Positions 33,762 to 62,313 of a stretch of 64,000 nucleotides of DNA are shown one piece after another. The DNA is from Kitasatospora sp. MAA19. Its GTDB lineage: Bacteria > Actinomycetota > Actinomycetes > Streptomycetales > Streptomycetaceae. The stretch is from positions 1 through 64,000 of the forward strand of contig NZ_JARXYZ010000017.1 of the NCBI RefSeq assembly GCF_029894125.1, read 5' to 3'. The position numbers and the translations under genes are program-made. The stretch's first letter is position 1, and each line of letters starts with the position of its first letter. Below the pieces are notes generated by a model, which was not told the DNA's origin, ran no database searches, and saw only the letters and a program-made list of their open reading frames with translations.

Positions 33762-34406
33762 TCACAGCTCCGTGGGGTGGCCGCTGCGCGGGGATTTGGC
33801 GTTGGCGAGCTGGCGGCGGGGGGCTCTCGGGGGCCTCGACGGCGAGTCGCGCGCGGGGGAGCGCGGCGGGGAGTAGGCCAAGGTGGTGGTGGAGGGCTCC
33901 GATTCGGTGGTCCGGCCGCGCAGGGCCTGGGTTTCGACCGCTTCGGCGAGCCGCCGCAGGGCGATGCGTACCTGTGCGCTCTGTTCGTCGCCGAGTGCCC
34001 CGAGGACCTGTTGCTCGATCGCCAGGCGCTTGGGCATGACGTCGTCGACGGCGGCCGCGCCCGCGTCGGTGATGGAGACCAGGACGGCGCGCCGGTCCGC
34101 GGGGTTGACCGTCCGGACCACGAGGTCGCGCCGTTCCAGCTTCGCGAGCGCCTTGCTCAGTGCGGCCGGCGAGCGGCCCATCGAGGCGGCGAGGCGGCGT
34201 GCGATCGTCGGCTCGGCCGAGTGGCGGAGGTGGTACAGCACGTCGAACTCGGACGAGCTGACCGCCGCCGCTTCGAACACCGGTTCAAGGAGGAACTCCA
34301 GCATCGCGTGTGCGTGCTTGAGGCCGCCGAGGATCTCCATCGACGACAAGTCGAGGTCAGGACGGCTCTGTACCCACAGTTGCCATACCGCCGGCGCTTG
34401 ATCCAT
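33762..34406 (-). CDS. MarR-family transcriptional regulator
   Basis: A 214-residue protein. A MarR winged helix spans residues 40-145: SSEFDVLYHLRHS, the HTH ARRLAASMGRSPAALSKALAKLERRDLVVR, and the wing TVNPADRRAVLVSITDAG. The C-terminal 60 residues are an Arg/Ser/Pro-rich extension without known motifs. Start ATG 34406. A perfect 8-bp palindrome lies 26 bases upstream, a likely autoregulatory operator. Confidence 0.85.
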   Translation of the reverse strand: MDQAPAVWQLWVQSRPDLDLSSMEILGGLKHAHAMLEFLLEPVFEAAAVSSSEFDVLYHLRHSAEPTIARRLAASMGRSPAALSKALAKLERRDLVVRTVNPADRRAVLVSITDAGAAAVDDVMPKRLAIEQQVLGALGDEQSAQVRIALRRLAEAVETQALRGRTTESEPSTTTLAYSPPRSPARDSPSRPPRAPRRQLANAKSPRSGHPTEL

Positions 34407-34432
34407 TCGTGCACTTGCTCCAACTTGTTAAC

Positions 34433-34452
34433 CGGTAACCTATCGGTTACCG
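34433..34452. promoter_or_regulatory. MarR operator-like palindrome
   Basis: CGGTAACC (34433-34440) and GGTTACCG (34445-34452) around TATC. It is placed just upstream of the MarR start and has the length usual for MarR dimers. Confidence 0.65.
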
Positions 34453-35148
34453 TATGACACGTGCCCGGCTCCGAGCTGGGCGATCAGGGCAGGCTCTTCG
34501 GAGGCTTGTCCGCTTCTGGCTTTTGATGTACTTGATCTGCTCGCGTCAAGTGAACGTGGACCGCGACATCCCGCCCGATGGCTTCTCGTCTGTGACCGGA
34601 GCTGAGGAAAAGTGTCATCATGGTCATCGCACACGCCCCCGTCGCCCCGTCGCCTGGAACTGTTCCGGGACTGGGGCATCTCCGGCAGATAATAGTGGAC
34701 CGGAAACGCTTTGTGTCTACCTGCGCGCAGGTGGCTTTCCTGAAGAGACGAAGCAGCGCTCGACTTTGACTTCGTCGAAGTACTCGAACGCGTCGAACGC
34801 CTCGAACGCCGGGAAACCGGCCTCGTCGGATTCGCCGTTCGTCGCGCCGGCCCCGAAGTCGTTGCGGGGGCAGGGTCGGCGGTAAGCCCGGTGCACGGCA
34901 CCGTTGGTGACGGATCGTCGGCGCGTGGCGGCTGCGGGGGAGAACCGGCCGACGCGCCGCGGATCGTGGTCCGCTCGCGCCGGGGCGCTGCGCCCCGTGC
35001 TGCCGGGCTGGTCGAGGCGACCGTCACCGGCCGTCACCGGACTCCGTATCGATAGCGGGCACCCGTGCCCCGGCGCGCCGGACCGTGGCGCGCTGGACCG
35101 TGGCGCGCCGATTCACCAGCGGTTCGTCACCGAATGCCGGGCGCATTC
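34453..35148. other. Gene-poor stretch before the glutarimide cluster
   Basis: About 700 bases with lower GC around 34500-34800. A possible 143-residue frame at 34454 has no family-like features, and I do not call it a gene. Repeated CGAACGC units lie at 34784-34811, and CCGTGGCGCGC occurs at 35083 and 35098. This stretch probably holds the cluster boundary and the LysR promoter. Confidence 0.4.
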
Positions 35149-35164
35149 CCGTGGCGCGCCACGG
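35149..35164. promoter_or_regulatory. Perfect 16-bp palindrome upstream of the LysR gene
   Basis: CCGTGGCGCGCCACGG is fully symmetric and lies 51 bases before the LysR start. Its left half CCGTGGCGCGC also occurs at 35083-35093 and 35098-35108, so there are three related sites in 82 bases. A regulator-binding cluster is likely; which protein binds is unknown. Confidence 0.6.
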
Positions 35165-35215
35165 CCGACCGTGAAAACCGAATGGTCAGACTCCGGGAAA
35201 AGGTTTCCGTGCACC

Positions 35216-36169
35216 ATGACCGATCGCTTGGGATTCAGCCTCACACAATTACGGTACTTCGTCGTGTCCGCCGAGATCGGCAACATATCGGAGGCGGCGG
35301 AGCAGTTATGCGCGTCGCAGTCGACGGTCTCGTCGGCGATCATGCGGTTGGAACGTCAGCTCGGTGTTCAGCTGCTTCTCCGTCACCATGCCCGCGGGGT
35401 CTCCCTGACGCCGAGCGGTCGCCACCTCCTGCGGGAGGCGCGGGCGTTGTTGGGGCAGGCCAGGAGTCTCAAGGCCCAGGGCGATGCCCTGGCGGGCGAG
35501 ACCGCCGGCCAGCTCGACGTCGGGTTCTTCTTCCCGATCGCCCCGTTCCTGCTGCCGCAGGTCTGTCGGATGGCCGAAGAGCGGTACGGGGCACTGCAGT
35601 TGAACGTCCACGAGGCGTCCGCCGACCGGCTGCTGGAGTTTCTGCGGGACGGCCGGTGCGAACTGGCCGTCACCTATGACTTCCTGTCGGGCGACGCCAG
35701 GTTCCATCCGCTGGCCGACCTGACGGTTCACGCGCTGGTGGCGGACGACGACCCGATGGGGATGGCCGGCTCGCTCGGTCTGGGCGAGTTGGCCACCCGG
35801 CCGCTCGTCACCTTGAACACCCCGAGCGTGCTCCGCCACGTCGAGCGGATGTTCGCCCGTGCGGGCGTCCGCATGCCACGGGTGGTGGCGACGACGAGCC
35901 TTGAGACGATGCGCGGCCTGGTGGCCGCCGGTTCCGGGTTCGCGCTGATGTATCAACGCGCTTCGCACGCGCGGACGTTGGACGGCGGAAGGGTCCGTGC
36001 GGTCGACCTCGCCGACGACCTCCCTCCCTCGTCCCTGGGGGTGGCCATGATGCCCGACCTGGCCATGACCAGCCGCGGCAGGGCCTTCGTGGACGTGCTC
36101 GCGTCGGCGGTTTCGGCCGGGGCGCGGCGGGCGCAGGTCATTGCAGGTCAGCAGGTAGGCGCAGGGTGA
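35216..36169 (+). CDS. LysR-family regulator of the glutarimide cluster, two TTA codons
   Basis: A 317-residue LysR protein: the HTH FSLTQLRYFVVSAEIGNISEAAEQL, then ASQSTVSSAIMRLERQLGVQLLLRH, then a periplasmic-binding-like effector domain (LDVGFFFPIAP, LVTLNTPSVLRHVE). Codons 12 and 31 (Leu in the HTH, bases 35249 and 35306) are TTA, the rare codon read by the bldA tRNA. I saw no other in-frame TTA in neighbouring genes, so translation of this protein is probably timed by bldA. It lies 31 bases before the acyltransferase gene in the same direction and is the likely pathway-specific activator. Confidence 0.85.
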   Translation: MTDRLGFSLTQLRYFVVSAEIGNISEAAEQLCASQSTVSSAIMRLERQLGVQLLLRHHARGVSLTPSGRHLLREARALLGQARSLKAQGDALAGETAGQLDVGFFFPIAPFLLPQVCRMAEERYGALQLNVHEASADRLLEFLRDGRCELAVTYDFLSGDARFHPLADLTVHALVADDDPMGMAGSLGLGELATRPLVTLNTPSVLRHVERMFARAGVRMPRVVATTSLETMRGLVAAGSGFALMYQRASHARTLDGGRVRAVDLADDLPPSSLGVAMMPDLAMTSRGRAFVDVLASAVSAGARRAQVIAGQQVGAG

Positions 36170-36200
36170 ACAGCAGGTAGGCGCACGTGGGAGGAGTGTC

Positions 36201-37046
36201 GTGCTGGCGGTCATCTTTGCTGGTCAGGGAAGTCAGGAAAAGGGGATGGGGGAGGAGGTTTTCGGCCGTTATCCGGGCCTTGTGCAATTCGCCTCGGACG
36301 TGCTGGGATACGACCTGGTCTCCCTGTGTACGGAAGACCCGGACGGATTGCTGGCCCGTACCGAGTACACCCAGCCGGCGCTCTACGTCGTCAATGCACT
36401 GCGGTATTTCGAGCGGGTGCACGGCGAGGACCGTAGGGCGGACTTCCTGCTGGGGCACAGCCTGGGCGAGTACAACGCCCTGCTCGCGGCGGGCGTGTTC
36501 GACTTCGAGACGGGCCTGCGGCTGGTCGCCAAGCGCGGTGAACTGATGGCGGCGGCCTCCGCGGGCGGCATGACCGCGGTGATGAACACCCCGGCGGACC
36601 AGCTGCTGAAGCTCATGGCGGAGGACGGCGTCGACGGCGTCGACCTCGCCGGCCTCAACACCGGCTCACAGATCGTCATCGCGGGCACCCCGCCCGTCCT
36701 GGCCGCGGCGCACGAGTGCCTGAAACGCCGGGAGATCCGCTTCGTACAACTCAAGGTGAGTGCGCCGTTCCACTCCCGGTACATGGAGCCGGCCCGGGTG
36801 CGGTTCGCCGAATTCCTGACGGGATTCAGTTTCGCCGAACCCGCCATCCCCGTGGTTTCCAACGTCACGGGCCGGCCCTACGAACCGGGGCAGGCGGTAC
36901 GCATGCTCACCGAACAACTGGTGTCCCCGGTGCGCTGGACCGACAGCGTCCGGATGCTGCTCGACGGCGACGACGGGATGGAATTCGCCGAAATCGGGGG
37001 CCTTTCCCTCACCAACATGGTGTTCAAGATCAGGGCTGGAGTGTGA
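36201..37046 (+). CDS. Trans-acting malonyl acyltransferase
   Basis: A 281-residue discrete AT of the trans-AT kind: FAGQGSQEKGMG, S87 in GHSLGEYNALLAAG and H191 in the PFHSRYM stretch (a malonyl-type signature). It loads malonyl units onto the ACPs of the AT-less PKS. Start GTG 36201, preceded by GGGAGGAG. It is followed 4 bases on by the ACP gene. In glutarimide clusters one discrete AT serves all modules. Confidence 0.9.
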   Translation: MLAVIFAGQGSQEKGMGEEVFGRYPGLVQFASDVLGYDLVSLCTEDPDGLLARTEYTQPALYVVNALRYFERVHGEDRRADFLLGHSLGEYNALLAAGVFDFETGLRLVAKRGELMAAASAGGMTAVMNTPADQLLKLMAEDGVDGVDLAGLNTGSQIVIAGTPPVLAAAHECLKRREIRFVQLKVSAPFHSRYMEPARVRFAEFLTGFSFAEPAIPVVSNVTGRPYEPGQAVRMLTEQLVSPVRWTDSVRMLLDGDDGMEFAEIGGLSLTNMVFKIRAGV

Positions 37047-37049
37047 CCG

Positions 37050-37301
37050 ATGGCAACGACGACGGAAACGATCAGGAAGTACCTGGAGGACCGGTTCCTC
37101 TTCGAGTTCGACGACGTGATCACCCCGGACACCGATCTCTTCAAGGCCGGTGTCATCGACTCGTTCGGCTACGTCAGGATGATGAAGTTCCTGGAGACCG
37201 AGTTCTCCGTCGAGATCAGTCCGGAGGACATCCTCCTGAACGTCTTCGTCTCGCTCACCGCGATCGACGAATTCGTCACCAAGAAGATCTCCGCGAGCTA
37301 G
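37050..37301 (+). CDS. Discrete acyl carrier protein
   Basis: An 83-residue ACP with the phosphopantetheine Ser S38 in VIDSFGY. The G-[ILV]-DS core is changed to V-I-D-S-F-G, typical of discrete ACPs. Between the AT and AMT genes, it is the carrier on which malonyl is amidated to malonamoyl before loading module 1. Confidence 0.85.
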   Translation: MATTTETIRKYLEDRFLFEFDDVITPDTDLFKAGVIDSFGYVRMMKFLETEFSVEISPEDILLNVFVSLTAIDEFVTKKISAS

Positions 37302-37312
37302 AAGGACGGATC

Positions 37313-39303
37313 ATGTGCGGGCTGGCTGGTTTCCTCTCGACCTCGCTGCACCCCGGTGCCACCGCCGAGGTCATCACCTCGATGCTGTCCAACATCCGCC
37401 ACCGCGGGCCGGACGAGGCCGGCTACTACCTGGACGACGGTCTGGCCATGGGGGCGGTGCGGCTGGCCATCGTGGACCTTGCCGGTGGCTCGCAACCCAT
37501 GTCGGACCCGTCACGGCGGTACTGGATCTGCTTCAACGGTGAGATCTACAACCACATCGAGCTCCGGGCGGAACTGGAGCGCCTCGGCCGGCCGTTCCGC
37601 ACCGACCACTCCGACACCGAGGTGGTGCTCCAGGCGTGGATCCAGTGGGGCTCGGCCTGTTTCACCCGGCTGAACGGCGCCTTCGCCGTCGCCATCAGGG
37701 ATGCGGCGACCGGTGACCTGGTCCTGGCCCGGGACCGTTACGGCAAGCGCCCGTTGTTCTACACCGACAACGACGGTGACCTGCTGTTCGCCTCCGAGAT
37801 GAAGGCGTTCCGCGCCTTCCCCGGCTTCCGCTTCGAGCTCGACCCGAGGGAGCTGGCCACCACCTACGCCGCGTGGACGCCGCTGCCCGACCGCACCCCC
37901 TACCGGGGTGTGCGCCAGCTGCCGATGGGCTCCGTGCTGACCATCAGCGCGGGCCGCCGCTCGCTGCGCCCGTACGAGGAACTCGACTTCGACGTGCCGG
38001 GCTTCGACGGCACTGAGGCCGAGGCGATCGAGCTCGTCCGGCAGACCCTGCGCACCAGCGTGGAGCTGCGCCTGCGGTCCGACGTCGAGGTCGGCGTCTA
38101 CCTCAGCGGCGGCCTGGACTCCTCGGTGGTGACGCGACTGGCCACCCAGCTCTCGCCGCACCAGGTCCGCACCTTCTCCGTGGCCTTCCAGGACAAGGAG
38201 TTCGACGAGTCCGACAGTCAGAGCCTGGTCGCCGAGCACCTGGGGACGGTGCACTCCACCGTCCCGATCACCAGCACGGACATCACCGACGCATTCCCGG
38301 CCGCCGTGTACCACGCCGAGGTCCCGACCTTCCGCACCTCGTTCGTGCCGATGTTCCTGCTGTCCCGGCACGTCCGCGACGCCGGGATCAAGACGATCCT
38401 CAGCGGCGAGGGCGCCGACGAGGCGTTCCTCGGCTACTCGCTGTTCCGCGAGACCCTGCTGCGCGAGCGCTGGAACGAGCTGCCCGAGGCCGAGCGCCGC
38501 ACCAGGCTGGCCGGGCTGCACCCGGAGCTGGCGCACTTCGGCTCCGCCCACCAGGCCCATCTGCTCGGCCTGTACCAGCAGTTCTCGGTGGAACGGCTGC
38601 CGGGCCTGTTCTCGCACGAGATGCGCTACCAGAACGGCCGGTTCGCGGCGCGCCTGCTCGCCGACCGGTTCGACCCGTTCGCCGACCTGCTCGACCTCGT
38701 CGCCGGGACCCCGGGCTACGCGGAGATGTCCGCGGTGCACAAGGCCCAGTGGCTGGAGTACAAGACGCTGCTGCCCGGATTCCTGTTGTCCACCCAGGGA
38801 GAGCGCGCCGCGCTCGCGCACAGCGTGGAGAACCGCTGCCCGTTCCTCGACCCGGCGGTGGTGCGCGCGGCCGCGTCGGTGAACCTGCGCTACGACGACG
38901 GCCAGGTCGAGAAGGCCCTCCTGAAGAAGGCGTTCCGCGCCGAGCTCCCGGAGTGGACCACCAGCCGCCCGAAACAGCCCTACCGCGCGCCGGGCAGCGC
39001 CGCGTTCAAGGACAGCCGCCCGGACTACCTGGAACTGCTGCTGTCCGACCATGAGTTGGCGCGGATCGGCTGCGTGGACCGGAGGTTCGCCCGCCGCCTG
39101 GTCGACAAGATCATGTCCTCGCCGGTGGAGGAGATCAGCACCAAGGAGGACCAGGCCTTCCTCTACCTGCTGACGACCGCCGTGCTCCACCAGCAGTTCG
39201 TGCTGGACGGCGGGAGCCGGCCGGGCGGGTCGGCTCCCGCCGCGCTGAACCTGCGGGTGACCGTGGACAACCGCCGTGCCATGCAGCGAGTGGGGGAGAG
39301 CCG

Positions 39304-39307
<4 letters not shown>
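37313..39307 (+). CDS. AsnB-like amidotransferase for the malonamoyl starter
   Basis: A 664-residue glutamine-dependent asparagine-synthetase-like protein. Cys2 of the glutaminase domain follows the initiator (MCGLAGFLS). The PP-loop SGGLDSSVV (about residue 265) and the ATP-binding GEGADEAFLGYS segment lie in the C-terminal half. In glutarimide pathways such an AMT turns malonyl-ACP into malonamoyl-ACP, the source of the imide nitrogen. Its stop overlaps the PKS ATG by 4 bases (ATGA), so the two are coupled. Confidence 0.88.
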
Positions 39308-58626
<19,319 letters not shown>

Positions 58627-58630
58627 CCCG

Positions 58631-58665
58631 CGGTGAGCGGCCGGCCGGGCGCCGGCCGCTCACCG
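58631..58665 (+). terminator. PKS terminator hairpin
   Basis: CGGTGAGCGGCCGG (58631-58644) and CCGGCCGCTCACCG (58652-58665): a perfect 14-bp stem, 7-base loop, 4 bases after the PKS stop. Confidence 0.8.
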
Positions 58666-58688
58666 GTATCCGGGCGGCCTTCGCACGA

Positions 58689-58722
58689 CAGCCGGGCCGC
58701 GACGACCGTCGCGGCCCGGCTG
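58689..58722 (-). terminator. Second hairpin between convergent PKS and ene-reductase genes
   Basis: Fifteen-bp perfect stem (58689-58703 with 58708-58722) and a GACC loop, just past the ene-reductase stop on the minus strand. With the previous one it would end transcription from both sides. Confidence 0.75.
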
Positions 58723-58747
58723 CGGTGGTCCACCCGCCGCGGTGGCG

Positions 58748-59836
58748 TCAGACCAGGGTGGTCAGCACGGCCGGGTCGTACGGGACGGTCCCGGCCAGCT
58801 CGCCGCGCAGCGCCTTCGCCGCCCAGTCCGGGTTGGCCAGCAGCGTCCTGCCCACGGCGACGAGGTCGAACTCGTCGCGCTCCAGCCGGGCCACCAGTTC
58901 GCCGATCCCGGTCACGCCGGCCTGCCCGGTGTAGCCCTGGGCGAACTGGCCCTCACCGAACTGCCGGTCCAGGCCGACCGAGCCGACCGTCACGACGGCC
59001 TTGCCGCTGAGCTTGCGCGTCCAGCCGGCCAGGTTGAGCTCGCTGCCCTCGAACTCGGGCAGCCAGTAGCGCCGGGTGGAGGCGTGGAAGACGTCGACAC
59101 CCGCGTCGGCCAGCGGGGTGAGCAGCTGCTCCAGCTCCTCCGGGCTCTCGGCGATGCGGGCCCCGTAGTGGTTGACCTTCCACTGGGAGAACCGGAAGAA
59201 CACCGGGAAGCCCGGGCTGACGGCCGCGCGGATGGCCTGCACGATCTCGGCGCCGAAGCGGGCCCGGGAGGCCGGGTCGCCGCCGTAGCGGTCGGTGCGC
59301 CGGTTGGTGGTGCTCCACAGGAAGTCGTCGATCAGGTAGCCGTGCGCGCCGTGCAGTTCGACGCCGTCGAACCCGAGCCGCTCGGCGGTGACGGCGGCCT
59401 CGGTGAAGGCCGCCACCGTGTCGTCGATGTCCCGCTGGGTCATCGCCCGCCCGGCCGGGGCGCCGTCCAGGCCGAGACCGGACGGGCCCTCGGTGGGCGG
59501 CTCGGTGCCGGTGCGCACCACCCCGGTGTGCCACAGCTGGGGAATGATCCTGCCGCCGGCCCGGTGCACCCGCTCCACCACGTGGGCCCACCCGGCGAGC
59601 GCCTGATCGCCGTGGAAGCGCGGCACGTCGTCGTACGCGCGGGCGGCGGCCCGGCCGACGTAGGTGCCCTCGGTGATGATCAGCCCGACCTGGTGCGCCG
59701 CCCGGCGGGCGTAGTACTCCGCAACCTCCTGGCCCGGCACGCCGCCGGGGGACTTCATCCTGGTCATCGGGGCCATCACGATGCGGTTGGGCACCGTCAG
59801 ATCACCCACGACGAACGGCTCGTCCAGGCTGGCCAT
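58748..59836 (-). CDS. Old Yellow Enzyme-type FMN ene-reductase
   Basis: A 362-residue OYE: NRIVMAPMTRMKSPGG at the start, IIPQLWHTG, and the HGAHGYL motif (His/His pair in place of the usual His-Asn) near residue 180, then RYGGDPASRARF and VAVGRTLLANPDW. OYEs reduce activated C=C bonds with FMN and NAD(P)H. In the cluster it would reduce the ring enone of a cyclohexadienone, deciding between a phenol (actiphenol-type) and a cyclohexanone (cycloheximide-type). It is the only minus-strand cluster gene; ATG 59836 has GGGAGG upstream. Confidence 0.88.
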   Translation of the reverse strand: MASLDEPFVVGDLTVPNRIVMAPMTRMKSPGGVPGQEVAEYYARRAAHQVGLIITEGTYVGRAAARAYDDVPRFHGDQALAGWAHVVERVHRAGGRIIPQLWHTGVVRTGTEPPTEGPSGLGLDGAPAGRAMTQRDIDDTVAAFTEAAVTAERLGFDGVELHGAHGYLIDDFLWSTTNRRTDRYGGDPASRARFGAEIVQAIRAAVSPGFPVFFRFSQWKVNHYGARIAESPEELEQLLTPLADAGVDVFHASTRRYWLPEFEGSELNLAGWTRKLSGKAVVTVGSVGLDRQFGEGQFAQGYTGQAGVTGIGELVARLERDEFDLVAVGRTLLANPDWAAKALRGELAGTVPYDPAVLTTLV

Positions 59837-59958
59837 GGTTCCTCCCGAATTGTCGGCACTACTGGCACAAACATCCCGGGTGCGCCTTTTCCGACGCCCC
59901 GGCACATCTTTTCCGGGTCGTGCGGGAAATGGTCTGGCCGGTCGCACCCCGGTAGCGC

Positions 59959-60051
59959 ATGATTATCGGCCCTGCTGATCGCGGCGTCCAGCCGCGGCCC
60001 GGCCGGTGGTATTGGATTGCACAAGGCGATCCAGTGCATCGACATAATCAT
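59959..60051. promoter_or_regulatory. Divergent promoter region with distant AT-rich palindrome halves
   Basis: In the 339-base gap (59837-60175) between the OYE and SDR genes, ATGATTAT at 59959-59966 has its exact inverse ATAATCAT at 60044-60051. The region is AT-richer than its surroundings and must hold two promoters. A looped operator is possible. No gene seen. Confidence 0.35.
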
Positions 60052-60175
60052 CTTGACCGTGTCCGCGTGATCACTGATAGTGGTCCAGGTGGTTCCGCGT
60101 CGCCTTTCGAGTCGCACCGGTGAATTGATTCCCCTGGCGATGAGTGTCGCGGACAGGATTGCCGAGGAAAGAAAG

Positions 60176-60964
60176 GTGGCGGAACCCAGGGTGAGTCAGA
60201 GTCCCCTTACCGCGCAGATTTCCCATGAGCTGGACGGCAAGCGGGCGGTGGTCACCGGCGGCAGCCGCGGCATCGGCGCCGCCATCGTGCAGAACCTCCT
60301 CGACGCCGGCGCCACCGTCGTCACCGGCGCCCGCAGGCCCACCGAACACACTCCGTCCGCCGCCAAGTTCGTGCCGGCGGACCTCGGCACGCCGGACGGT
60401 GTGCGCGGGTTCGCGGACGCCGCGCTGGACGCGCTCGGCGGGGTGGACATCATCGTCAACAACGCGGGTGGCTGCCGGGCCTTTCAGACCGCGCTGGAGA
60501 TCGAGAACGACTGGCAGTACACGGTCGACATCAATTTCCTCTCCGCCGTCCGGCTCAATTCCGCACTCGTGCCGTCCATGCGCGCGGGCGGCGGCGGGGT
60601 GATCGTCCACATGTCGTCGATCGCCACCATTTCGTCGTACCCGATGATCCTGCACTACGCCGCCGCCAAATCCGCCCTGGAGGTGTACAGCAAAGGGCTC
60701 GCGGTCGAACTGGCGCCGCACGGTATCCGCGTCGTCGCCCTCTCTCCGGGAAACGTGATGACACCGGGAGCGGACGAAGCGCGCGACAAGATCGTCGACT
60801 ATCTCGGCAGCGAATCGGAGGACTGGGCCGACGAAGTTCCGCTCGGGCGGATCGGCCAGACCCAGGACATCGCCGACGCGGTCGGCTTCCTGGTGTCCCG
60901 ACGCGCTTCGTGGATCACCGGCAGCAACCTCGTCATCGACGGCGGGAAGAGCGCCTCGCTGTGA
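60176..60964 (+). CDS. Short-chain dehydrogenase/reductase
   Basis: A 262-residue classical SDR: TGGSRGIG (cofactor loop), DIIVNNAG, the catalytic Ser in HMSSIAT and YxxxK in YAAAKSAL, then SPGNV. Prefers NADPH by the SR in the first motif. Start GTG 60176, because GAGGAAAG lies 7 bases upstream; ATG 60140 has no ribosome site. It precedes the P450 gene by about 50 bases, same direction. In glutarimide pathways such a reductase sets the ring ketone/alcohol state; the exact step is unknown. Confidence 0.8.
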   Translation: MAEPRVSQSPLTAQISHELDGKRAVVTGGSRGIGAAIVQNLLDAGATVVTGARRPTEHTPSAAKFVPADLGTPDGVRGFADAALDALGGVDIIVNNAGGCRAFQTALEIENDWQYTVDINFLSAVRLNSALVPSMRAGGGGVIVHMSSIATISSYPMILHYAAAKSALEVYSKGLAVELAPHGIRVVALSPGNVMTPGADEARDKIVDYLGSESEDWADEVPLGRIGQTQDIADAVGFLVSRRASWITGSNLVIDGGKSASL

Positions 60965-61013
60965 CCGCTCGCCACGGCGGGACTCGCCCGCCACGACTGG
61001 AAGGACTGGCACG

Positions 61014-62210
61014 ATGACCGCGACAGGGGACGGGCCGCGGGCCTACCCGTTCGGCCCGATTGACCAGCTCAACGTCGACCCCGAGCTGGCCACGGCCTGC
61101 GCCGAACAGCCGGTCCTGCGCGTGAGCCTGCCCTACGGCGGCGACGCCTGGCTGGTCACACGGCATGCGGACGCCAAGACGGTGCTGGCCGATCCCCGGT
61201 TCAGCCGGGCCGCCGCCGTGGGCGAGGACGTGCCCCGCACGGTCTCGGCCGGCCTGCCCCGCACCTCCATGCTGAGCATGGACCCGCCGGAGCACAGCCG
61301 GCTGCGGCGCCGGGTGGCCAATCCCTTCACGGTGCGCCGGGTCGAAGCGCTGCGCCCGCGCGCCCAGGAAATCGTGGACGGCCTGCTCGACACCATGATC
61401 GCCGAAGGGGCGCCGGCCGACCTGACCCGGATGCTGACCTGGCCGCTGCCGGTCACGATGATCTGCGAGCTGCTCGGCGTGCCCTTCGCCGACCGCGAAC
61501 AGTTCAACACCTGGGTGGACGGCCTGCTGATGCTCTCCGATCCGGAGCGGTCGGCGCGGGACCGCGGGCACCTCAACGACTACCTCGCCGGTCTGATCGC
61601 GGCCCGCCGGATCACCCCCACCGATGACCTGCTCGGCGAACTGGCCGCCGTCGAGGACGAGGAGAGCCGGCTCACCGAGGAGGAACTGGTCAGCCTCGGG
61701 GTCAGCCTGCTGTCCGCCGGCCAGGAGGCCACCGCCAACCAGATCGGCAACTTCGTCTACACGCTGCTGACCAGGCCCGAGCTCTGGCGGCAACTCGTCG
61801 ACGATCCCGGCCTGATACCCGACGCGGTCGAGGAACTCTTCCGGATCGTCCCGATCAGCGCCACCGCGGGCTTCACCCGGATCGCCACCGAGGACGTGGA
61901 ACTGAGCGGGCAGACCGTGCGCGCCGGTGACGCGGTGGTCGCCGAATTCGCCCTGGCCAACCGGGACCCTGAGGTGTTCGACCGCCCCGACGAGATCGAC
62001 TTCCGCCGGGGGAGCGTCCCGCACCTCGCCTTCGGGCACGGCGTGCACCACTGCCTCGGCGCGCAGCTGGCCAGGATGGAACTGCGGGTCGTGCTGGACA
62101 CCCTGGTGCGCCGGCTGCCCGGCCTGCACCTCGCCGTGCCGGCCGACCAGGTGCCCTGGCGGACCGAGCGCCTCATCCGCGGCGCGGACGCCCTGCCGGT
62201 CGGCTGGTGA
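61014..62210 (+). CDS. Cytochrome P450
   Basis: A 398-residue class I bacterial P450. I-helix [10 protein letters not shown] (a Gln-Glu variant of AGxET), the ExxR in EELFR, and the heme loop [10 protein letters not shown] with the Cys ligand. It acts with a ferredoxin not coded in the window. A late tailoring hydroxylation or a dehydrogenation that aromatises the ring are both possible. GGAAGGA lies before ATG 61014. Confidence 0.88.
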   Translation: MTATGDGPRAYPFGPIDQLNVDPELATACAEQPVLRVSLPYGGDAWLVTRHADAKTVLADPRFSRAAAVGEDVPRTVSAGLPRTSMLSMDPPEHSRLRRRVANPFTVRRVEALRPRAQEIVDGLLDTMIAEGAPADLTRMLTWPLPVTMICELLGVPFADREQFNTWVDGLLMLSDPERSARDRGHLNDYLAGLIAARRITPTDDLLGELAAVEDEESRLTEEELVSLGVSLLSAGQEATANQIGNFVYTLLTRPELWRQLVDDPGLIPDAVEELFRIVPISATAGFTRIATEDVELSGQTVRAGDAVVAEFALANRDPEVFDRPDEIDFRRGSVPHLAFGHGVHHCLGAQLARMELRVVLDTLVRRLPGLHLAVPADQVPWRTERLIRGADALPVGW

Positions 62211-62313
62211 GACTCGCGCCGGTGGCGGGGCGCCCGCCGGCCGGGACCACCGCCCGCCGGCGCAGGGTCCAGTCCGCAATCGACATCACCCGGACGCTAC
62301 GGGAGGGCTCAGC

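Noticed and set aside
34454-34885. A possible 143-residue gene between MarR and LysR
   Set aside because: No ribosome site, no recognisable motif, and repetitive Asn/Ser/Ala codons from CGAACGC repeats.
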